This document shows positions 44,281 through 51,480 of a DNA stretch of 64,000 nucleotides, in pieces. Origin of the DNA: Anaerostipes rhamnosivorans (GTDB lineage Bacteria > Bacillota > Clostridia > Lachnospirales > Lachnospiraceae). The notes below the pieces were generated by a model. The model did no database searches, was not told the origin of the DNA, and worked only from the letters and a program-made list of their open reading frames with translations. A program made the translations under genes and the position numbers. Positions within the stretch are counted from its first letter, which is position 1. Every line of letters starts with the position of its first letter. Location: the NCBI RefSeq assembly GCF_005280655.1, contig NZ_CP040058.1, positions 2,146,001 through 2,210,000 on the forward strand, written 5' to 3'.

Positions 44281-44306
44281 TCTAAACTCTCCTTTTTCCC
44301 TGATTT

Positions 44307-44807
44307 CTAATTTTCTTCCAGCCGGAATGTCACCGTTATACTTCCCTGACCAAGGGCGGAAGCCATTCCTTCTGGATCCTCTATATATCCTAATTTTGTA
44401 TAAGCGTAGGTTGTCTTAAAATCCATATAAAATAACACCAGACAGTCGGACCCATATAACATGAAATCACCGGTACGGATCTCCTTCACTTTCTGTGAAT
44501 CTTCCGGAAGTTTTTCATCTAAGTACTGATATTTCTCATTTCCATTTAGTTCCTCCATGGAAATTGTCATGGGAAGCATTTTTTTGAAGGACCTCACAGA
44601 TTGATTGTCGTATAAGACTGCCCGGAATATTCTTTTTCCAATCTCAATGTTCAAAACTGTCTCCTCCTTCTTCTTTCGCCCGTTCTCTGTATTGGAAGAC
44701 TTCTCTTTGTTTTCTGATGGCCGTCTTTCATCCGCCTGCTTTTGACATGCTGTGACAGATGCCGTCAGCAGCAAAGCCAGCGCCGCACAGACGATACTTT
44801 TCTTCAT
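44307..44807 (-). CDS. Cyclophilin-like-fold lipoprotein (second copy)
   Basis: 166 residues from ATG 44807, after GGAACTTC; the ribosome-binding site is modest. Signal peptide with lipobox LTASVTAC (Cys near 21), then a charged linker and the same domain type as the 31.1-kb lipoprotein: IGKRIFRAVLYDNQSVRSFK, then GDFMLYGSDCLVLFYMDFKT and YTKLGYIEDPEGM. It follows the 74-residue gene and precedes DUF3737 in the operon driven by LysR-type site 3. Confidence 0.82.
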   Translation of the reverse strand: MKKSIVCAALALLLTASVTACQKQADERRPSENKEKSSNTENGRKKKEETVLNIEIGKRIFRAVLYDNQSVRSFKKMLPMTISMEELNGNEKYQYLDEKLPEDSQKVKEIRTGDFMLYGSDCLVLFYMDFKTTYAYTKLGYIEDPEGMASALGQGSITVTFRLEEN

Positions 44808-44829
44808 AGGAAGTTCCTCCATCCCCTTT

Positions 44830-45054
44830 CTATCTCTTTCTTAATTGATACATCAGATAGTCAAGACAATCGATCTGCCGCTGCTTTGTATGCATCATGT
44901 CAAGTAATATTTTTCTGTGCCCCGATAATACCTGAATCTGTTCCTTCCTATCATCCTTGTTCCATTCTTCCATAAAACGGTCGATCATTTCCTCCGCGCA
45001 TCCGGCATCCTTCAGATTCTGTACCAAGGAATCATAGTCCTGATCCTCTGCCAC
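44830..45054 (-). CDS. Small helical protein heading the MalY/MFS operon
   Basis: 74 residues from GTG 45054. The AGGAGG site 7 nt upstream forms part of the stem of R2 hairpin B. The protein is acidic then basic helix (DAGCAEEMIDRFMEEWNKDD, then ILLDMMHTKQRQIDCLDYL), with a coiled-coil look that resembles the C-terminal helices of small MerR-like regulators. No family named with certainty. The hairpin over its ribosome-binding site implies controlled translation. Confidence 0.7.
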   Translation of the reverse strand: MAEDQDYDSLVQNLKDAGCAEEMIDRFMEEWNKDDRKEQIQVLSGHRKILLDMMHTKQRQIDCLDYLMYQLRKR

Positions 45055-45062
45055 CTCATCAC

Positions 45063-45145
45063 CTCCTACGATCGTTTTTCTCCATTATCTCCAGTCGGCT
45101 CTGGAAAGGCATCCTTCCGACAATAGGAAAAAAGTATCGTAGGAG
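45063..45145 (-). repeat. R2 hairpin copy B, pairing with a ribosome-binding site
   Basis: Minus strand: CTCCTACGATAC (from 45145), TTTTTTCCTATTGTC, the 29-nt core (45118-45090, GGAAGGATGCC to GACTGGA), GATAATGGAGAAAAACG, then ATCGTAGGAG ending at 45063. The outer 10 bp CTCCTACGAT/ATCGTAGGAG include the AGGAGG of the downstream gene. It lies in the leader between LysR-type promoter 3 and GTG 45054. Confidence 0.88.
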
Positions 45146-45211
45146 TCGCCTTTTGTTTTGCAACAGCACGCTCTCCCGAAGGGGATAAGAAACAATGTGC
45201 CCTGTAGCTTT

Positions 45212-45278
45212 ACTATACAACTGCGTTCTATCAATATCAAATACCTATATTAAATAGAAATTAATGCCTTTAAAGCAT
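45212..45278 (-). promoter_or_regulatory. LysR-type promoter site 3 (MalY/MFS operon)
   Basis: Minus strand: ATGCTTTAAAGGCAT (45278-45264), TATAGGTATT box, -35 TTGATA (45240-45235), 17-bp spacer, -10 TATAGT (45217-45212). It shares TATAGGTATTTGATAT exactly with site 2. Confidence 0.85.
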
Positions 45279-45310
45279 GTTTTTTAGGGTGGATTCCTTT
45301 CGCTTTTGTA

Positions 45311-45531
45311 TTCCATAGGGAGTTTCGGAGAACTGTCTTATGGAAGGAACAAAGTGGGCAAGCCCACTTCATCTCCCCAACCCCTCACTCTTTGAGGGGC
45401 TTGGCAACTTTGCGCGCCAAATGCGATTTGACGTAGTCAAATAGTTTCCTCACGCATTTGTGTGCATAGTACCCGCAGGGCTTTTTTGTTCCATAGGGAG
45501 GTTCGCAGAACTTTCCTATGGAACAAAAAAA
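45311..45531 (+). repeat. R1 repeat copy d (full composite with hairpins at both ends)
   Basis: The most complete copy: a TTCCATAGGGAG...CTTATGGAA stem (45311-45345), AAAGTGGGCAAGCCCACTT, CCCCTCAC...TGAGGGG, ATTTGACGTAGTCAAAT, CCCGCAGGG, and a closing TTCCATAGGGAGG...CCTATGGAA stem with an A-run. It fills the gene-free stretch between LysR-type promoter 3 and the terminator of the ABC-2 operon. Confidence 0.9.
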
Positions 45532-45551
45532 CTCTGCACTATGCAGAGTTT
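45525..45551 (-). terminator. Terminator of the TipA-like/ABC-2 operon
   Basis: On the minus strand AACTCTGCA pairs with TGCAGAGTT, then a run of T from the R1 copy's A-tract follows. Confidence 0.8.
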
Positions 45552-45570
45552 AAAAAAGGAAGTTATTTTT

Positions 45571-46287
45571 TTATTCAGATCGTTGTTTCTTCAACAGGAA
45601 AAGACATAGGATTACTGCGGTTATAAAGATCAGCAGAAGCGGAAAGATGATTGAAATGTCAAACTTTGGACCAGAAAGCAGCTGGTATCCCCAGGCTGCT
45701 GGAAATAGTTTTCCCAGTTTATTCAAAATTCCAGGGAGCAGTTTTGCTGGAAACATAATTCCGGACAGCATGATGGATGGCAAAAATATCAGCTGGGAAA
45801 TCATCGTTAGCTTTGCCTGGTTTTTTACAGATAGCCCCAAGACACCGGCAACACTTAAGGATACAGCAATAAATGCTGTCAGTGTTGTAAAATACAACGG
45901 CAGGTCAGACGGTATTTTCGCATCGAAGGCAATCGGAGCGGTGATAAGGATGATAGCACTCATGATCAGCAGATGGACAAAAGCTGAGAAGGCCAGTGAG
46001 ACAAGTCCAAAATACATCGGTACTCCGTTTGCCCGATACATTTTCTTTATATCTGTGCCGTAAATCTCGGACAGTGAAGGCGGCATCCCGATCAACGCAC
46101 CCATAGATACCCCCATGACCGTCATAGATTGTATCAATGTATCCTTCGCTTCCGGCATTAAGGACGTAAAGATTCCTCCCATGACCGCAAAGAACAATAG
46201 AGGGACAACATAGCAGGTAATCAGCAATGCCCTGCTGCGGATATCCAATTTCCACTGCAGGACCATTCCATACAGAAACGCCTTCAT
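45571..46287 (-). CDS. ABC-2 type transporter permease
   Basis: 238 residues, six membrane helices. The first follows RSRALLITCYVVPLLFFAVM and the last ends with a short basic tail. FLPSIMLSGIMFPAKLLPG near residue 175 is the ABC-2 family loop. Exports small hydrophobic compounds with the ATPase encoded 3 bp upstream. Likely part of a TipA-regulated drug exporter. Confidence 0.9.
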   Translation of the reverse strand: MKAFLYGMVLQWKLDIRSRALLITCYVVPLLFFAVMGGIFTSLMPEAKDTLIQSMTVMGVSMGALIGMPPSLSEIYGTDIKKMYRANGVPMYFGLVSLAFSAFVHLLIMSAIILITAPIAFDAKIPSDLPLYFTTLTAFIAVSLSVAGVLGLSVKNQAKLTMISQLIFLPSIMLSGIMFPAKLLPGILNKLGKLFPAAWGYQLLSGPKFDISIIFPLLLIFITAVILCLFLLKKQRSE

Positions 46288-46290
46288 AGT

Positions 46291-47100
46291 TTATTCCCCC
46301 TTTGCGATATTGATAAAATGCTCTTCCAGAGTTCCCCTGTCAATCTTAATATCAAGAACCGTAAGATTTCTCTTCTTATAGCCTTCCAACAGGTCCAGCA
46401 TAGCTTCACCGATGTTCTCTGCAGCATAGTCTTCTTCACCGGCTTTGGTTATGATCTTAATGTTATATCGTCTTCCGATGCTTGCAGTCAGTTCATCTAC
46501 GGTGCCAAGAAATGCGAGATTTCCCTTGTTAAGAATGGCAATGCGGTCACACAAGGCTTCCACCTCAGCCATGTCATGACTGGCCAGCAGGATCGTTTTT
46601 CCTTGTTCTTTTAACAGTCGGATCTGTGCATGCAGAGAGATCCTTCCCTCCACATCAAGCCCTGCTGTGGGCTCATCAAGGAAAACAAGATCCGGATTGC
46701 CCACCAGGGCAAGTGCCAGATGCAGACGTCTCTTTTGGCCCATGGATAGTTCCCTGTATTGCTTTTTCTCCAGTTCATGGATACCGAGAGCCGCAAGTAT
46801 GGACGGATCAGCCGCTGTTCCATTCCAGTTTGCAAACAGCAAAACCGCCTCCTGGGGCTTTATATAGGCAGGGAGAGAGGATGACTGTAACTGAATTCCC
46901 ATTTTTCCGTTTACCGTGATCCGGCCGCTGTCATATTTTCTTAAACCCTCAATGCATTCAAATGCTGTTGTTTTTCCCGCTCCATTTATTCCGAGAAGAC
47001 CAAAAATCTCCCCCTCTTCAATCCTAAGATTAAGCCCCTTTAATACCAGGTGCTCCCCGTAGCTTTTTCTCAGATTTTCAATCTGTATGGCACAGCCCAT
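46291..47100 (-). CDS. ABC transporter ATP-binding protein (drug-export type)
   Basis: 269 residues from ATG 47100, 8 nt after GGGGAGG (an upstream ATG 47106 is too near). Walker A GINGAGKTTAFECIEGL lies near 39, the signature LSMGQKRRLHLALALVG near 125, and Walker B LVFLDEPTAGLD near 147. The tail past residue 215 holds the DUF4162-like region of ABC-2 partners. Partner of the following permease. Confidence 0.93.
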   Translation of the reverse strand: MGCAIQIENLRKSYGEHLVLKGLNLRIEEGEIFGLLGINGAGKTTAFECIEGLRKYDSGRITVNGKMGIQLQSSSLPAYIKPQEAVLLFANWNGTAADPSILAALGIHELEKKQYRELSMGQKRRLHLALALVGNPDLVFLDEPTAGLDVEGRISLHAQIRLLKEQGKTILLASHDMAEVEALCDRIAILNKGNLAFLGTVDELTASIGRRYNIKIITKAGEEDYAAENIGEAMLDLLEGYKKRNLTVLDIKIDRGTLEEHFINIAKGE

Positions 47101-47102
47101 AT

Positions 47103-47897
47103 TCATTCCTCCCCAAATGGATCAATCCCTGATCTTGAAAAATAGATAGATAATGCAGGTTCCAGATAGGTACTGATCTCCGCCTGTCTCTGCCCCCAGC
47201 CTTTCTCAATATCCCCTTGGCCTGCAAATTCCATAAGGCTGGGCAGCATGCTCATATCCCCGTCTGTAAAATCCAAAACCAGATTCCAAAACTTTTCTGC
47301 TAGTATCTGTGCTTTGGGGGCTTGTGGAGGGACACCATTTTCTTTTAGTTCCATGGCTTCATCGTTCAGCTGTTGAAACCGGTTCATAAAAGCCATACCG
47401 CCTTCGATGTCAAAACGAGTTCTGATATGGTCCAGCATCTTATTGTCAAAATGTTTGATAAGCCAATAGTACTCATTTCCCATTTGCAGATTGATGATGA
47501 TATCCGCATACTTTTTAAAATCTACGGACTGCATGCTCAGCACTTCCGATTTTAATGCTTCTATTGCCTTTAACGATTCTGTAAGGCTTTGAATTTTCTC
47601 TTTCACGGCGTCAGCCTGATGGGTCAGAGCATCGGCGACATCCTCCGGTGTCTCAAGCGACACCAGCTTATTTTTAATGTCCTTTAATGAAAATCCAAGG
47701 GACTTTAAAGACAGGATCTGATGTAGCCTGATCATATCCCTATAGGTATAAAGCCTTCGGCCCCCGCTGCTTTCAGCAGAAGGTGAGAAAATACCTTCTC
47801 TGTCGTAATACTGTAATGTGCGGACCGTCGTTCCCATTTTTCTAGCAAGTTCGCCTACGGTCATATAATTCTCTGGAATTGCTCTTTCTCTCTTCAT
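47103..47897 (-). CDS. TipA-like MerR-family regulator
   Basis: 264 residues. The N-terminal HTH MTVGELARKMGTTVRTLQYY and DMIRLHQILSLKSLGFSLKD define MerR. A coiled coil spans about 75-125 and the C-terminal part (YYWLIKHFDNKMLDHIRTRF, then PQAPKAQILAEKFWNLVLDF) is the TipAS-like antibiotic-binding domain. It precedes the ABC-2 genes with overlapping stop and start codons and has its own 19-bp-spacer promoter, a standard design for drug-induced exporters. Confidence 0.9.
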   Translation of the reverse strand: MKRERAIPENYMTVGELARKMGTTVRTLQYYDREGIFSPSAESSGGRRLYTYRDMIRLHQILSLKSLGFSLKDIKNKLVSLETPEDVADALTHQADAVKEKIQSLTESLKAIEALKSEVLSMQSVDFKKYADIIINLQMGNEYYWLIKHFDNKMLDHIRTRFDIEGGMAFMNRFQQLNDEAMELKENGVPPQAPKAQILAEKFWNLVLDFTDGDMSMLPSLMEFAGQGDIEKGWGQRQAEISTYLEPALSIYFSRSGIDPFGEE

Positions 47898-47917
47898 TGA
47901 TCCCCCTCCTGCCTACC

Positions 47918-47948
47918 ATTATACTTCGTTACGCTGCGTCACAAGCAA
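47918..47948 (-). promoter_or_regulatory. MerR-type promoter of the TipA-like operon
   Basis: Minus strand: -35 TTGCTT (47948-47943), a 19-bp spacer containing the near-palindrome GTGACGCAGCGTAAC (47942-47928), and -10 TATAAT (47923-47918). The spacer length and centred palindrome are the MerR family mark, so the regulator probably activates itself and the exporter. Confidence 0.8.
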
Positions 47949-47962
47949 GACCTTAAATATAA

Positions 47963-48010
47963 AAAAGTGTCTTCGACACTTCAACTCCCCTGCCCCTCAC
48001 TCATGAGGGG
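47963..48010 (+). repeat. Left flank of the IS91-like gene, matching the R1 middle section
   Basis: AAAAGTGTCTTCGACACTT then CAACTCCCCTGCCCCTCACTC and TGAGGGG follow the same order as AAAGTGGGCAAGCCCACTT, CATCTCCCCAACCCCTCACTC and TGAGGGG of R1 copies b and d. The first stem has changed sequence yet still pairs. It starts 90 bp before the transposase ATG and may be the element's left end. Confidence 0.65.
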
Positions 48011-48052
48011 TTAAGGCTTTTCTTTTGTCTCTTTTTCCTTCATAATAGTCCT

Positions 48053-49198
48053 ATGAATATATTACAGAAAATCTTTTGTGACCATTATGAAGAAATCAAA
48101 TATACTCTCCATCCTCGTCCTTCTGTCATCCAAAACATTGACCGAATGCTTCATTGTGGCGACCCTTCTTTCGGTGGTGCCATGTATGGATGCTCCAAAT
48201 GTGGCAACTTAAAGTTTGTTCCTTTTCGTTGCAAAAGCCGTTTCTGTCCTACCTGCGGTGCCAAGTATTCCATTGACCGCACTACTTCTATGGCTTTTAA
48301 AATCATCAACGTCAAACACAGACATTGTGTTTTTACCATTGCAGATGAACTTCGCTCTTACTTCCTCCAGGATCGTTCTCTTCTTAACTGCCTTTTTTCT
48401 GCTGTAAGAAGTGTCATTCTCCGCATGTTCCACAAGGATAATCAAACAGAATTATTTACTCCTGGTTTCATTCTTGTCCTTCATACCTTTGGCAGAGATT
48501 TGAAATGGAACCCGCATATTCACTGTCTCCTTTCAGAAGGTGGTCTGGGCAAAAGTGGCCTGTGGCAGGCAAAATCACATTTTAACTATACTTTCATGCG
48601 CAGCTCCTTTCAAACTGCTCTTTTGAATGAACTTAAGAAGAAACTTCCTCATTCTTTCAAAGAAGTGGTCTCTCAGGTTTACAAAAACAGCAGGGATGGC
48701 TTTTATGTCTATGCAAAACCAAACCGCTGTAAGCCAAAACAGGTGATTAACTACATCGGCCGGTATCTGGGCAGACCCGTCATCGCCACTTCCCGCATTG
48801 ATCTCTACAACTCTATTGATGATACGGTCACGTTTCATTACAACCGTCATGAAGATGATCACTATGTGGAAGAAACTCTTCCCTCCATGGACTTCATCAA
48901 AAGACTGATCCGACACATTCCAGAAAAACATTTTAAACAAGTTCGTTACTATGGGCTTTATGCCAGATCCCATATAGAAGATTACAAACTCCATCATGCG
49001 ATCCATTCATCAATGCATAAATTTTATCTTTCTATGAACAGATGGCGGGACTGTATCAGTCTCTCTTTTGGATATGACCCGATTCAATGCCCATGCTGTA
49101 ACCAAAAAATGGAATTGCTCGAAATTTATCATAACCACAAGCGCGTTCCTCTCGATGAACTTTATCGAAAAGCCAAGGAAAAATATCATGGTCCTTAA
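48053..49198 (+). mobile_element. IS91-like HUH (Y2) transposase
   Basis: 381 residues, a full-length gene. The N-terminal zinc-binding part has YGCSKCGN (Cys47, Cys50) and RFCPTCGA (Cys65, Cys68). The HUH motif is NPHIHCLLSEGG with His155 and His157, and the two nucleophile Tyr residues are Tyr234 and Tyr238 in INYIGRYLGRP. A C-terminal CPCCNQK finger completes it. IS91-type enzymes move single-stranded DNA by rolling-circle replication and need only an origin-end hairpin and a terminator-end signal. The left flank resembles R1 repeats. Confidence 0.92.
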
Positions 49199-49257
49199 TC
49201 TTTACTCCCACAGCCTCCTCCGCTGTGATATACTGAACCAAACGGAGGACAATCAAA

Positions 49258-49437
49258 ATGGATCCAAAACACATCGAGGAACTCAGACAAACGTATATGC
49301 AGCATCCACCTGAAGGGATGACCACGAAAGACATCAGATCTATGAGCGATGATGACTTACTGGATATGGATTATTTCCTGCATGAGGAGGATGATCTTGA
49401 TGATGAAATCGGAGAAGAAGGTTTTTATCTCTTCTAA
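49258..49437 (+). CDS. Small acidic passenger protein of the IS91-like element
   Basis: 59 residues, a short gene with ATG 49258 behind ACGGAGGAC. The protein is acidic and helical (MDPKHIEELRQTYMQHPPEG, then DDDLLDMDYFLHEEDDLDDE), with no Cys. It follows the transposase gene by 59 bp on the same strand and ends before a terminator, so it is likely part of the element. It might aid transposition or serve the host. I do not recognise a family. Confidence 0.65.
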   Translation: MDPKHIEELRQTYMQHPPEGMTTKDIRSMSDDDLLDMDYFLHEEDDLDDEIGEEGFYLF

Positions 49438-49456
49438 TCCATTTCATCTGTTTGCC

Positions 49457-49487
49457 ATGCCCATCTTTTGATGGGTATATTTTTTTA
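49457..49487 (+). terminator. Terminator after the passenger ORF
   Basis: GCCCATC and GATGGGT enclose TTTT and are followed by ATATTTTTTT. Confidence 0.75.
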
Positions 49488-49496
49488 TTCTAAACA

Positions 49497-49712
49497 CCCC
49501 TTTATAGGAAACGACAAGTTTCCTATAAAGGAACAAAGTGGTCAAGCCCAACTCATCTCCCCTGAACTGATCCCCAAAAGTTAGACCTATGATATGTACC
49601 CCCTTTACTGGACAAAACCAGTGAAGGGGGTACATATCATTGTGTGCATACTGCCCACAGGGCTTTTTTATTCCATAGGGAGGTTCGAAGAACTTTCCTA
49701 TGGAATGAAAAA
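49497..49712 (+). repeat. R1 repeat copy e, interrupted by a foreign segment
   Basis: Starts with TTTATAGGAAACGACAAG then TTTCCTATAAAG, goes on with AAAGTGGTCAAGCCCAACTCA, then at 49563 changes to GAACTGATCCCCAAAAGTTA and a long palindrome before R1 resumes at TGTGTGCATACTGCCCACAGG and the closing TTCCATAGGGAGG stem. It lies right of the IS91-like gene, so the element is flanked by R1-like sequence on both sides. No gene is seen in 49438-49778. Confidence 0.85.
49563..49641 (+). mobile_element. IS3-type end remnant plus long palindrome inside R1 copy e
   Basis: GAACTGATCCCCAAAAGTTA resembles the terminal repeat of IS3/IS150-like elements I know. It is followed by ATGATATGTACCCCCTTTAC, TGG, ACAAAA and the reverse copy CCAGTGAAGGGGGTACATAT, CAT, pairing except for one wobble. 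No transposase is left. It looks like a MITE-type relic. Confidence 0.6.
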
Positions 49713-49757
49713 AGCCTTGCTGGGGCCGCCGCATAACGGCTCCTTTCACAAGGCTCT
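49708..49757 (-). terminator. Terminator of the thioesterase gene
   Basis: On the minus strand AGCCTTG pairs with CAAGGCT across a loop with a nested GCCG...CGGC, then a T-run. Confidence 0.75.
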
Positions 49758-49778
49758 TCCTGTTTTGTTTCATTCTTT

Positions 49779-50489
49779 TTAAACCTTCAGCTGAAATTCT
49801 ACGGCTGCATAGGGGGTCCTATCTTCATCACATAACTCGGTAATGATCTTTTCCTCTGCGGTCCATGTCCTTGGGATCATCACATCTCCCAGCTTTGCTG
49901 AATTCTTATACTCCACCCTGACCTGCTTTATTTTTGTATAAAGGGGCAGAGCGTTCCATGCCTGTCTGACATACTGGCTGTTATTCACATGATGATTGCT
50001 GTCAATCCATGATTTCGGAACCGTCAGGGGTTCCTTTTCCTTCCATTCCTTCGGAAGTTTGATCTTTCTCGGCTCATATTCCATCAAAAGAGCAGGTTCC
50101 GGCTGATACACCGCAACTTCCTCCGGTGTTGCTTTCACAGGTCTTCCCATTTCCAGATCCATATACACCCAGTAGGAATTTGCATAGGCAAGCATTTCTC
50201 CCTGTTCATCCTTCATCGTAAAATTTCTCAGTCCAAAAAGCCGTTCAAAGCCTGACGCCCAGGTGCTGGTCCTCACCAGTTCCCCCTCCAGAGGATGTCT
50301 TTCGATGACAACCTGCCAAGAGTTCAGCATCCAAGCCCGATTTTTGGATGCCAGATACTCCACTCCCACACCCAGATCCTCTGACTGGAATACACTGCAG
50401 TCCTGAAAATAATCAATAATGCCCGGTACCGGAAGCTTTCCCTCTGCGTCTACTTCACTGTATCTTATTCTGCTCTCAAATGTATACAT
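49779..50489 (-). CDS. Acyl-ACP thioesterase
   Basis: 236 residues from ATG 50489 after AAAGGAG. Two hotdog domains: YSEVDAEGKLPVPGIIDYFQ near residue 9 and DSNHHVNNSQYVRQAWNAL near 170, the latter with the Asn/His residues expected of FatA-type bacterial thioesterases. It releases fatty acids from acyl-carrier protein. No lipid genes are nearby; it stands alone between repeats. Confidence 0.9.
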   Translation of the reverse strand: MYTFESRIRYSEVDAEGKLPVPGIIDYFQDCSVFQSEDLGVGVEYLASKNRAWMLNSWQVVIERHPLEGELVRTSTWASGFERLFGLRNFTMKDEQGEMLAYANSYWVYMDLEMGRPVKATPEEVAVYQPEPALLMEYEPRKIKLPKEWKEKEPLTVPKSWIDSNHHVNNSQYVRQAWNALPLYTKIKQVRVEYKNSAKLGDVMIPRTWTAEEKIITELCDEDRTPYAAVEFQLKV

Positions 50490-50606
50490 ATCTACTCCTT
50501 TAGAATCAATAATCTGTCCCTGCATAGGAGATATTGGTCAAAAAACCTATACCCTCTGGGGCATCCCATGTTTTGACAGAAGTCCTTCTCCAGCAGACAT
50601 TACGTC

Positions 50607-50667
50607 CATTTTCTACATGATTGGAGTGAGACATTCTAAGAGCCGAACGGAGATCATGTGGAAAATG
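50607..50667 (+). repeat. R2 hairpin copy F
   Basis: Arms CATTTTCTACATGATT and GATCATGTGGAAAATG, core 50623-50651 (GGAGTGAGAC to CCGAACGGA). It is nested in a larger 20-bp inverted repeat, CTCCAGCAGACATTACGTCC (50588-50607) with 50707-50726. Roughly 45 bp before that also matches the sequence before copy E (GGGCATCCC). Copies F and C fill the gene-free stretch 50490-50879. Confidence 0.9.
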
Positions 50668-50760
50668 TCATTACATTTTCACCAGTTCTCCGCCTTGCTG
50701 TCTCAGGGACGTAATGTCTGCTGGAGCAGGCTGCTACAAGACAAAAGGCTCCACCTCTAA

Positions 50761-50825
50761 GAGTTTTTCTTCATTGTTGGAAGGAGGCCTTTCCAGAGCC
50801 GACTGGAAATAATGGAGAAAAACTC
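50761..50825 (+). repeat. R2 hairpin copy C
   Basis: Arms GAGTTTTTCTTCATTGTT and AATAATGGAGAAAAACTC with mismatches only near the core, which runs 50779-50807 (GGAAGGAGGCC to GACTGGA). ACAAAAGGCTCCACC stands 20 bp upstream, matching the box beside copies A and H. Confidence 0.9.
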
Positions 50826-50879
50826 ATACCTGTGCTCTGGTAGAATTGTAACATAAGTTAGAGTTTTTCAGCAATGTCT

Positions 50880-51380
50880 CTATCCTTCTTCCACTGCGAT
50901 CCAGACCTCTACATGCCCGTCCTTTCCATAGTATTCAATATCCGGTGCCCCAGATTTCATCCTTCCGGTTATATAACCTTTATTCAACGGCTTGTAATTG
51001 GATTTTGGAAGCCATTTTGTAATTGCCTGGGCCTCTGTTTTTCCTATCGTTTCCATTATACACGGAAATACAGCCCACGTCACAGCAGGCATAGTAAATT
51101 CTACAAGTTCCTCCTGCACTTCACAGCCGCTGGAAACCCCTATCAGGTATTCAAATTTTCTGGAGTCCGCTGGATTGGTGTTGTAGATATTGATACCAAA
51201 TAGTCCACGGTGTTCCTCATCTGCCAGTTTTAACAGCGGTTCTTCAAGGTGCTCCTTCTTGATCCTGGCCCAATGCATAGGAACTGCCTTTCTTGCCTCT
51301 CTTTTTTTGTTCGTTGTCTGAATTGCGTAGCCCACAACACGAAAACTGTCCTTTTTCATGATACGGAAAGGTAAATCCAT
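50880..51380 (-). CDS. GyrI-like small-molecule-binding protein
   Basis: 166 residues from ATG 51380 behind AAGGAGGAC. The fold of the AraC/GyrI effector-binding domain is suggested by MDLPFRIMKKDSFRVVGYAI, LFGINIYNTNPADSRKFEYL and VTWAVFPCIMETIGK. There is no DNA-binding part. Stand-alone members bind or hydrolyse xenobiotics. It lies downstream of the UvrA-like gene, about 100 bp away, perhaps in one transcript. Confidence 0.8.
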   Translation of the reverse strand: MDLPFRIMKKDSFRVVGYAIQTTNKKREARKAVPMHWARIKKEHLEEPLLKLADEEHRGLFGINIYNTNPADSRKFEYLIGVSSGCEVQEELVEFTMPAVTWAVFPCIMETIGKTEAQAITKWLPKSNYKPLNKGYITGRMKSGAPDIEYYGKDGHVEVWIAVEEG

Positions 51381-51480
51381 TTTTATGTCCTCCTTGTTTC
51401 CTCTCTTTTTTCCCTGTCTCATTATAATCCATCCTGCTGAATGAATCCTCTCTTTTCAGGTACTGTTCGGATAGCCAGGT

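Noticed and set aside
48053..49198. Retron or reverse-transcriptase system near the structured repeats
   Set aside because: The only enzyme present is a Y2 HUH transposase; no reverse-transcriptase motif such as YADD was seen.
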